The notes beneath the pieces are model-generated. The model searched no databases, had not been told where the DNA came from, and was given only the letters and a program-made list of their open reading frames with translations. The position numbers and the translations under genes are program-made. 34,371 bases of DNA from Acidobacteriota bacterium (GTDB lineage Bacteria > Acidobacteriota > Terriglobia > Bryobacterales > Bryobacteraceae), in assembly GCA_016871115.1 (NCBI GenBank), contig VFZP01000013.1, positions 1-34,371 on the forward strand. The letters run 5' to 3'. Shown one piece after another: positions 28,475 to 34,371 of the stretch (the stretch's first letter is position 1; each line of letters begins with the position of its first letter).

Positions 28475-31400
28475 AGAACGCGTACTTCAACGCCATCTGC
28501 CATTGCCGCGGCACATAACTCGGGAACGCGCCAAAGATGTGCTCCGCGACGCCCGGGCAATCTACGCAGGCGTTCGGATTCGCCAGGTTCGTGTGGTTGG
28601 TGAAGTTGAATGCCTCGGCGCGGAACTGCACGCTGTGGCGTTCATTGAAGCGGAACGTCTTGAAGAACGACATGTCGAGTTGTCCGAACGCCGGTCCGAC
28701 AATCGCGTTGCGTCCCACCGTGCCGAAGCGGCCGCGTTGCGGAAGCTGCCATGGCCCGTCGGTCTGCCCGTTGGCCGTCAGCGGCGCAGCTGCCGTTCTG
28801 AACCAGCCGAACTGGCCCGGGTTGTTCACCGTGAAATCGCCCACCAGATTCGGGCGGCACCAGCCGGTGTCGCGGTCGGCATTGCAGTCGCGGTAGCTGG
28901 GCGTGAAGGGCTGGTCCGACATGTAGCTCCAGGTGCCGTTCATCTGCCAGCCGCCGACCAGGAAATCGAGCGCCTTGGGTGCGTTGGCCAGATGCGCGCG
29001 GCCTTTGCCGAACGGAAGCTCGTAGAGCGATGCCAGGAAGAACACATGGGCGCGGTTGTTGTTCGAAATGCCGCGTGCGGGCTTGGCGTCGCGCGGATAG
29101 TACGTGCCGTCAAAGTCGATGTTCTTTGAGAACGTGTGGTGCGACATCACGTTGAAGCCGCCTGAAAAGCGCTTGTCAAAACGCATTTGCACGGAGTGGT
29201 AGTTGTTGCTCGCGTCGCTTCCGTAGTAGCGGAGGTTTTGCGACCATCCGAACTTCTTGAAGAACGGCTTGCGCTGGTTGGTGGTCGTCGTGCCGAAGCC
29301 GTTGATGTCGGCCTGATTGGGATTGTAGTCGCCGCCGATGCCCGCAAATGTGTGCGTGCCCTTGGTGCCTACGTAGGCCACCTCGGCCGAAGACGTGCTG
29401 CTCAACTGGCGTTGAATGGTGAAGTTCCAGGCGTCCACCGTGGGGAAGCGGATAGGGTTGGTGATCACAAACGCCGTCACGCCGTTCGGCAGAATGTTTT
29501 TGCCGTTCGGACCCTTGCGCTGCGCGGCGAGAATGCTGGCCGAATCGAGCGGTTGCGGGCCGTTGTTCAGCATGAACACCGCATCGAAGTTGTTGGCCGG
29601 TTGCACGGACTGAATACCCAGAATCGGCAGATTCTGCGTGACATTGTGGCCGAATATCGAGCCGAACACGCCGAGGTTGAAGCCGCGCCCGTAGCCCGTG
29701 CGAATCACGGTTTTCGGAATGAGTTGATAGGCGATGCCGAGGCGCGGCGCAAAGAGCTTGTTCGACGTTTTCACGTTCAGATCGAGTCCCACGCCGTCGC
29801 GGCCCGCCACCAACGCTTCGCCGGTTTCCATGTTCAAAAAGCCGCCGTTACCCGGTGCGTTCACGCGCTGCGGCCGGTAGGTTTCCCACCGCAGGCCGTA
29901 GTTGACTGTCAGCTTGCTCGTGACGCGCCACTGGTCCTGCGCGAAGAAGAACAGGCGGTTCTGCGTCTCACTCGCGTCGAGCGCGTTCGAGACATAACGT
30001 TCAAAACGCGAAACGTCGCCCATCAGGAACGAGGCGAGGCCGGAGCCTCCGCCGCTGGGGCCTTGTGTGCGCGCCGCATCTAAGTTGAGCTCGCCAGACC
30101 AGTGACGGTCGCTCGGCACGCGCAGGTTGTAGGCGCGGCGGATGTCAGCGCCGAACTTGAAGGTGTGGTTGCCCTGGATGCGCGTCCAGTTGTTGACGAA
30201 CTGGAACTGCTTCTCGTCCTGAATCAGCGGGCAGTTGCAGCCGTTCCACCGAGGGCGTAGCCAAAGCGGAACAGGTTGTTGCCGTAGCCGTTGATGAAGA
30301 ACGCGGGCATGCCGGAATTGAAATTGTCATCCACGTTCAGGCCCGGAATCCCGGCGTCTTTGACCGGCGCCGTGCCGATGCCGTCCGGTTGGCCGAACAC
30401 GTGGTAGCGCATGAATCCGAAGCGGAAATCGGTGAGCAGGTTGGGCCGCACGTTGTAGTCGAAGCCGCCGGCAATCGAGTGATTGCGGGAGTCCGACGCG
30501 CCGGCGTAGGCGTTGGTGCATCCGTAAGCATCGAGGCCCGGCCCGCTCGCCACGAGGCCGAACGAGCCCGGCGCAACCATGCGGAAGTCCTGCATCGAGT
30601 AGCGGCCAAAGACGTGGATCTTGTCGGTGGTGAAATGAGTAATCCGGATGTTGAAGGCATTGTCGTTTAACCGCACGCCGCCAGAGGACGCGAAGTTCGG
30701 CTGGTCGAGCGCGGCATTGGTGTTCGGGCCCGGTATCAGTTTCAGCAGATTCTGCGTCTGCGGCGACAGGCGGTTGGCGGGAATGATGTTGCCCGCAAAC
30801 GGCATCCGGCTGGCCGGCGCGGCGCCGCTCCGCGGATCGAAGATGTTGATCCCGGTGGCGCTCATGTCGCCGGCGCGTTCGGCCAGGGACGGCACGCGCA
30901 ACAGCGTTCCGCCTCCCGTGTTCCGGCGCGTCCCCTGGTAGTCGCCGAAATAAAACAACTTGTTCTTGACCACCGCGCCGCCAATTGAGCCGCCAAACTG
31001 GTTCCATTGCGTGAGCAAAATCAGCCGGCCGTTGGAGTTCGGAATCGGCCGCGATTGCGTGAACGGGTTCCGCGCGTTCATCCTGCCGTTGCGCAGGAAT
31101 TCAAATGCCGACCCATGAACTGAGTTGGTGCCGGACTTTGTCTGCGCGCTCACCACGCCCGCGCTTGCCACGCCGAATTCAGCGTCGTAGTTGGCGGTCG
31201 TGATCTTGGCCTCGGTCACCGATTCCAACGTCGGGTTGATGACGATCCACCCGAGCACAGCGTCGTGGTTATCCGTGCCGTCCAGCAAGTGCGAGGTGCC
31301 GGCAAAACCCTGGCCGTTCACCAGCATGCGGTAGGAGCCCTACGGGTTCTCCGCCGACGCTGACGTCAGCGACGTGGGGAACGACACGACGCCGAGGGTC

Positions 31401-31549
31401 ATCAACTGAAAATTCGCGAAGCGCCGGTTTAAGACCGGCAATTCCGTTACGGTGCGCTCCGTGTAGGTAGAGGCTACGTCGCTGCGCTCGGTCTTCAACA
31501 CGCCCGCGCCCGACGTTACTGCCATCGTCTGCGTCACCTCGCCTACTTC
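28473..31549 (-). pseudogene. Oar-like TonB-dependent receptor, multiply disrupted
   Basis: An outer-membrane receptor of the acidobacterial Oar-like kind. Read 5' to 3' on the minus strand: a fragment with TERTVTELPVLNRRFANFQLMTLG, then ENP, an in-frame TAG (31340-31342) and GSYRMLVNGQGFAGTSHLLDGTDN, where a Gln is expected (ENPQGSYR; CAG to TAG). The plug region follows (ESVTEAKITTANYDAEFG, GVVSAQTKSGTNSVHGSAFEF). A frameshift near 30226-30262 interrupts FGYALG and GCNCPLIQDEKQF. The barrel then runs to 28473 and ends WQMALKYAF with a terminal Phe, as outer-membrane proteins do. The 5' end, with leader and carboxypeptidase-like domain, is missing, cut by an IS630-type end at about 31549. 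Not expected to give a working receptor. Confidence 0.9.
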
Positions 31550-31800
31550 TAGTGTCCTGCAATTGAATTGCCTTTAAATAAAGGCGGAACTGTGCCATAC
31601 TTAGCCGTGGCACGCCCTGTCTCGACCATCGAGCTCACTCCAGAAGAGCGATCCACGCTGCGCCGCCGTGCTCACTCTCCCACCAGCGCGCAGCGCGACG
31701 CACTGAGGGTAAGGATTGTCCTGATGCGAGCCGAAGGGCACAAGGAAACCGACGTAGCTGCTGCTACCGGCTTGAGCATGGCGACGGTATCGCTTGAGTA
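31549..31800 (+). mobile_element. IS630-family element, left end and transposase N-terminus
   Basis: The transposase fragment most likely starts at GTG 31607 (VARPVSTIELTPEERSTLRRRA) and keeps the N-terminal helix-turn-helix part (AQRDALRVRIVLMRAEGHKETDVAAATGLSMATVSL). It stops at a junction near 31798. The probable element end begins TAGTGTCCTGCAATTGAATTG, immediately after receptor coding sequence; a TA target is typical of IS630/Tc1-mariner elements. The catalytic DDE region is missing, so the element is dead. Family assignment comes from the helix-turn-helix pattern plus the adjoining fragment. Confidence 0.75.
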
Positions 31801-31846
31801 GGATCAGCGCCTTTTCCGGTGGGTTCAGATACAGGCCGATGACCTG
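31798..31846 (-). mobile_element. Inverted internal fragment of IS630 transposase
   Basis: The minus strand reads QVIGLYLNPPEKALIL, the well-known IS630 transposase stretch just before the VDEKSQIQALDR catalytic segment. It faces the N-terminal fragment on the plus strand head to head, and about 80-100 intervening residues are gone. This indicates an inversion plus deletion inside an IS630 element or between two copies. Confidence 0.75.
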
Positions 31847-32111
31847 ACTGCGGCGGATTCTCCACGGTCACCACCGAGTCCACATTATGGATGAAACCGT
31901 TGGCCGCGGCGTCGGCATAGGCCGCCGAATTGGCTGAAGTCGAGCTTTGCGTCCGCTTCAGTTCAATGGCCGCCGCCCGCGCCGCCTGCGCCGCCGCGTC
32001 CGCCGCGGTTTGCGCCTTGCGCTTCCACATCTGAAGATAGGCAACGTCTAGAGCGAGGCCGGCGAACTCGCAGAGCATGAAGGCGCCGATTGCGAATGTA
32101 ACAATCAGCAC
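31846..32111 (-). pseudogene. TadE/TadG-like pilus-assembly N-terminus, truncated
   Basis: The fragment opens with a hydrophobic anchor, VLIVTFAIGAFMLCEFAGLALDVAYLQMWKRKAQTAADAAAQAAR, the usual Tad-type pseudopilin/TadG N-terminus. It continues SANSAAYADAAANGFIHNVDSVVTVENPP and is then cut at the IS630 fragment near 31846. The ORF track starts at GTG 32111, but the reading frame continues upstream (NLAHFRQSKRKG), and a GGTGGAG stands ahead of a possible ATT start near 32160; the true start is unclear. The missing C-terminus would normally carry the rest of the TadG domain. Confidence 0.7.
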
Positions 32112-32204
32112 GCCTTTGCGTTTGGATTGGCGAAAGTGAGCGAGGTTGAAATTTTTAATTGCTGTGACTCCACCGTCGTGAGAGAATTCGGCGGGTCACG
32201 GAAC

Positions 32205-32251
32205 AAAAAATAGGCTGGGCATAGCTCCTAAGGGATAGTTGGCCCAAGCCT
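32205..32251 (-). terminator. Intrinsic terminator of the Ntn-hydrolase gene
   Basis: On the minus strand AGGCTTGGGC pairs with GCCCAGCCT (nine pairs, one bulged T) around a 21-base loop, followed by ATTTTTTG. It begins about 40 bases after the stop of the Ntn-hydrolase gene, the right place for its terminator. Confidence 0.8.
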
Positions 32252-32291
32252 CGGCAATCACACCTATGCAAGATTCGCCCGGTTTGCGTAA

Positions 32292-33386
32292 TTATTTCCG
32301 TTCGTGCAAAAACACACACTTCTCCAGCCGGCTCTGCCCGCCATCGTTCACCGCAAACTGCGCGCTGGTGAACCCGGTTCTCCGCTGCCGCCCGTTCCAC
32401 AAGGCGGCGCCCGCGTACGCGCCGTCTTTGCGGAGGCAGTAGAAATTGATGTCGAACTTCTCCAGCCGCTTCAGGTCATTGCCGTAGTTGCGCGCCACGC
32501 GCTTCAGGCAATCGAGCACGGCGTCCTTCGGCTCCATACCGTGCCGCATATTCTCAATAATCGTGTGCGCGCCGGCCACGCGAATGTTCTCTTCGCCGCG
32601 CCCGGTGGAGCCCGCCGCGCCCACCTCCTGATCCACGTACAGGCCCGCGCCGACGATCGGCGAGTCACCCACGCGGCCAGGGATCTTCCAGGACAATCCG
32701 GATGTGGTGGTGACGCCGGACATCTCGCCCCTGGCATTCAGCGCGAGGCAATTGATGGTACCGGTCACCGGATGCGCGGCGCGGTCCCAGGCGTAGGCGA
32801 GCAGTTCGTCCGTCACGCCTGGAAACACGTTGCGGAGCGCCGCCGCGGCTGCCTTCGGCGGGGCGTCCAGCCCGTCGGTCCAATTGTTGTGGCCGCCGGC
32901 GTCGCGTTGCGACTGCTTCCAGGTGAGCCACGCCAGGCGCGACCTCTCGGTGAGCAGATTCTCCTCGCGCATCCCGAACGCCTTGGCAAACCGCAAGGCG
33001 CCTTCACCCACCAGCATGATGTGGTCGGTCTGCTCCATCACCAGTTTGGCGAGGCGCGATGGATACTTGATGTTCCGCACGCTTGCCACCGAACCGGCGC
33101 GGCGCGAAGGACCGTGCATCACGCTGGCGTCGAGTTCCACGATGCCTTCTTCGTTGGGCAGCCCGCCATAGCCCACCGAATCGTCCTCCGGATCTTCTTC
33201 ATTGATGTTCACGCCGGCGATCACGGCGTCGAGCGTGTCTTTGCCCTGCTTCATCCACTCCACGGCGCGCGCGGTGGCGCGCAGCCCGTTGGCGCTCGAA
33301 ATCGAGATCGTCTTCGGGCCACTCTGCGCTGCCGCTGCTGAAGCCAGCGCGGCGGTGCCCATCATCCAGTCGCGACGGTTCCACAT
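32292..33386 (-). CDS. Tat-exported N4-(beta-N-acetylglucosaminyl)-L-asparaginase/asparaginase-2 family Ntn hydrolase
   Basis: N-terminal-nucleophile hydrolase of the aspartylglucosaminidase/type 2 asparaginase family, which splits itself in two and uses the freed Thr as nucleophile. The likely nucleophile is Thr210 in HPVTGTINCLALNARG, where many relatives have an H-D/G-T-I pattern. Further signatures: VTTTSGLSWKIPGRVGDSPIVGAGLYVDQEVGAAGSTGRGEE and, in the alpha part, DPEDDSVGYGGLPNEEG. A twin-arginine leader (NRRDWMMGTAALASAAAAQ) sends it out of the cytoplasm. I choose ATG 33386 over the ORF-track GTG at 33395, because it sits about 7 bases after a TATAGT -10 box. Glycoasparagine or Asn-dipeptide substrates fit the family; the exact one is unknown. 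364 residues, intact. Confidence 0.9.
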   Translation of the reverse strand: MWNRRDWMMGTAALASAAAAQSGPKTISISSANGLRATARAVEWMKQGKDTLDAVIAGVNINEEDPEDDSVGYGGLPNEEGIVELDASVMHGPSRRAGSVASVRNIKYPSRLAKLVMEQTDHIMLVGEGALRFAKAFGMREENLLTERSRLAWLTWKQSQRDAGGHNNWTDGLDAPPKAAAAALRNVFPGVTDELLAYAWDRAAHPVTGTINCLALNARGEMSGVTTTSGLSWKIPGRVGDSPIVGAGLYVDQEVGAAGSTGRGEENIRVAGAHTIIENMRHGMEPKDAVLDCLKRVARNYGNDLKRLEKFDINFYCLRKDGAYAGAALWNGRQRRTGFTSAQFAVNDGGQSRLEKCVFLHERK

Positions 33387-33393
33387 ATGACCC

Positions 33394-33401
33394 ACTATAC
33401 T
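33394..33401. promoter_or_regulatory. Symmetric bidirectional -10 element with leaderless starts
   Basis: ACTATACT is its own reverse complement apart from the outer pairing logic: it contains TATACT on the plus strand (33396-33401) and TATAGT on the minus strand (33399-33394). Both boxes end about 7 bases before a start codon, GTG 33409 on plus and ATG 33386 on minus, where transcription would begin. No clear -35 was found either way. Confidence 0.6.
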
Positions 33402-33408
33402 GAACGAT

Positions 33409-33828
33409 GTGACGCGCAGGGGTTGGTTGGCTGGCGTGGCGGCAGCGCCGTTGGCGGTGCACGCGCAGGTTCGTCAGCGCGCGGGCCGGGGCAAGAAGGA
33501 CAAAGAGAAGCCGCCGGATCTAGAGATCGTTGAGTTGAAAGTCCGGCGCGATGAAAAACTCATCACCGTCGACGGGCGCGTGCGGAACATTTCCGCGAAG
33601 CCGATGAAGGGCGTGGTGCTGTTTTTTGAGTTTCTGGAGGCTGACCACAAGATGATCAGCCGCATGATCGCCGAAGTGACCAAGGACGCAGTGGCGCCCG
33701 GCGAAGACGGTACGTTCGAAACCCAAATGAGGGACCAGTCGCGTGCCGTGGCCGTGCGCCTGGATGCCGAGGATATCGATGGGCGCTACTTCAATGTAGA
33801 CAAGCCCGGTCCTTACGAAATCGAATAG
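33409..33828 (+). CDS. Small Tat/Sec-exported FxLYD-like protein
   Basis: A 139-residue protein with a leader TRRGWLAGVAAAPLAVHAQ, a basic stretch (RAGRGKKDKEKPP), then one beta-sandwich domain: LEIVELKVRRDEKLITVDGRVRNISAKPMKGVVLFFEFLEADHKMISRM and VAPGEDGTFETQMRDQSRAVAVRLDAEDIDGR. The 'new-bonds-versus-old' pattern (VDGRVRNISAKPMKGVVLFFEF) is that of FxLYD/DUF-type extracellular domains. The start is GTG at 33409, with no room for a ribosome-binding site, so the mRNA is probably leaderless. It is divergent from the Ntn hydrolase gene 22 bases away and may be co-regulated with it. Function unknown. Confidence 0.8.
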   Translation: MTRRGWLAGVAAAPLAVHAQVRQRAGRGKKDKEKPPDLEIVELKVRRDEKLITVDGRVRNISAKPMKGVVLFFEFLEADHKMISRMIAEVTKDAVAPGEDGTFETQMRDQSRAVAVRLDAEDIDGRYFNVDKPGPYEIE

Positions 33829-33835
33829 CGGTCCA

Positions 33836-34012
33836 GAATGGCCGACAATGCCCCGCGGCCATTCGAACCGGCTCGGCTCCCAGTCTGCTCCGCGCGGCTT
33901 TCTCCCACCGTTCGGGATTGATCGCTCGGTCCTCGGTGCAGGAGATGTACAGCGAGGGAACGGCAGCGGGCCAATTCTCGAAAGGGCTGGCTTCGGTAAC
34001 TAACAGCTCGTT
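33836..34012 (-). pseudogene. Remnant of alpha/beta hydrolase C-terminus
   Basis: The minus strand reads LLVTEASPFENWPAAVPSLYISCTEDRAINPERWEKAARSRL and GAEPVRMAAGHC in one frame. This matches the last strands of an alpha/beta hydrolase: the strand-acid (CTEDRAI) and the catalytic His (AGHC). The expected GHCPF then becomes GHCRPFWTAI and the frame is lost. No N-terminal part with the nucleophile elbow is visible. Only a fragment is left, abutting the end of the plus-strand exported gene. Confidence 0.55.
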
Positions 34013-34277
34013 TGGTGAACATCGATCGCAGGGTCGAAACTGCCCATCGGGCTACTTCGGGCGGGCAGTCATGGAAGAGAAGCGCCAGAGAAACCGCGGC
34101 CGAGAGCGATTCCGTCTCGGGCGCGGCCGATCATTTCCAACTGCCGAGACTGGGACTTCGCGATCGTGTCAGTTGGATCCGAGATCTGTACGAGTAGCCG
34201 ACTCCGGAGCTGTCTCGATCGGCTCGGCGGGCCTAAACGCGCACGACATCCTTCTTCATACTGTAAAGAATGGCTCG
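34013..34277. other. Stretch without recognisable gene
   Basis: Open frames here (for example 34012-34197 plus) are short and look like chance. No RNA gene, repeat or clear promoter was seen. Flanked by a hydrolase remnant and a transposase tail, it is probably decayed insertion debris. Confidence 0.4.
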
Positions 34278-34371
34278 TCAGAAAAATTCGTGGGCAAGTG
34301 GCGGCTCGGGCAGCTTTCCAAGTGTGTGATGTAGCGCGAGTTCGAGGATGCGATAGGTGCGAAAGCCGTAC
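34278..34371 (-). CDS. C-terminal tail of a probable transposase, cut by window end
   Basis: The last 31 codons of a minus-strand gene read YGFRTYRILELALHHTLGKLPEPPLAHEFF followed by TGA at 34278. The ending LYHTLGxLPEPxxTHxF resembles the tail of a transposase group common in acidobacterial and planctomycete genomes; I am not sure of the IS family. The rest lies outside the window. Confidence 0.45.
   Translation of the reverse strand, partial: YGFRTYRILELALHHTLGKLPEPPLAHEFF

Noticed and set aside
28339-28560. 73-aa minus-strand ORF after the receptor stop
   Set aside because: It largely overlaps the receptor 3' end; the remaining tail (VNGREYLHLLKAIQGSRF) is too short to assign.
32155-32291. 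Possible riboswitch ahead of the TadG fragment
   Set aside because: The structure is fully explained by an intrinsic terminator of the preceding gene, and no known riboswitch core was found.

Overview
The window looks like a GC-rich chromosomal segment from an acidobacterium, most likely of the Bryobacterales/Solibacter type. This is inferred from gene content only: an Oar-like TonB-dependent receptor, a PSD1/DUF1501 pair followed by a CRTAC1 (FG-GAP/UnbV) protein and a TPR protein, Tad-like VWA remnants, many Tat or Sec leaders and frequent GTG starts. No rRNA, tRNA or CRISPR array was seen.

Layout. (1) 93-7572, minus strand: a tightly coupled DNA-repair operon ku > addB > addA, with 4-base GTGA and ATGA start/stop overlaps. 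(2) 7712-14715, minus: a translation/transcription operon rimP > nusA > infB > DUF503 (ylxP-like), continuing into an exported protein, a frameshifted LamG-like protein and a small helix-turn-helix protein. A strong terminator-like hairpin lies just ahead of rimP. (3) 14769-16230: a decayed DinB-family gene (minus) and a decayed Tad-like/VWA gene (plus). (4) 16251-21624, minus: three exported proteins joined by ATGA overlaps. The middle one is a caspase-fold (metacaspase-like) peptidase with a C-terminal PEGA-like domain; its neighbours are repeat-rich proteins of unknown function. (5) 21723-28329, plus: a divergent operon of PSD1 (DUF1549/DUF1553), DUF1501 (Tat), CRTAC1 and TPR proteins. The last two each carry a frame-changing lesion. 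(6) 28473-32111: a TonB-dependent receptor pseudogene with a frameshift, an in-frame TAG and a 5' end cut by an IS630-family remnant, followed by an oddly inverted IS630 fragment and the N-terminus of a TadG-like protein. (7) 32292-33828: a Tat-exported Ntn-hydrolase (asparaginase/aspartylglucosaminidase family) and a small exported protein, divergently transcribed from what looks like one symmetric -10 element giving leaderless mRNAs both ways. (8) 33836-34371: remnant of an alpha/beta hydrolase and the C-terminal tail of a probable transposase cut by the window edge.

The main theme is contrast. Housekeeping and long operon genes are fully open, while accessory genes (LamG, DinB, VWA, CRTAC1, TPR, TonB receptor, hydrolase) carry stops, frameshifts or deletions. 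Either accessory genes are decaying here or some lesions are sequence errors; the clustering in accessory genes favours real decay for at least the multiply damaged ones. The best candidates for undescribed biology are the caspase three-gene export operon, the Ku-AddB-AddA coupling and the symmetric leaderless promoter.
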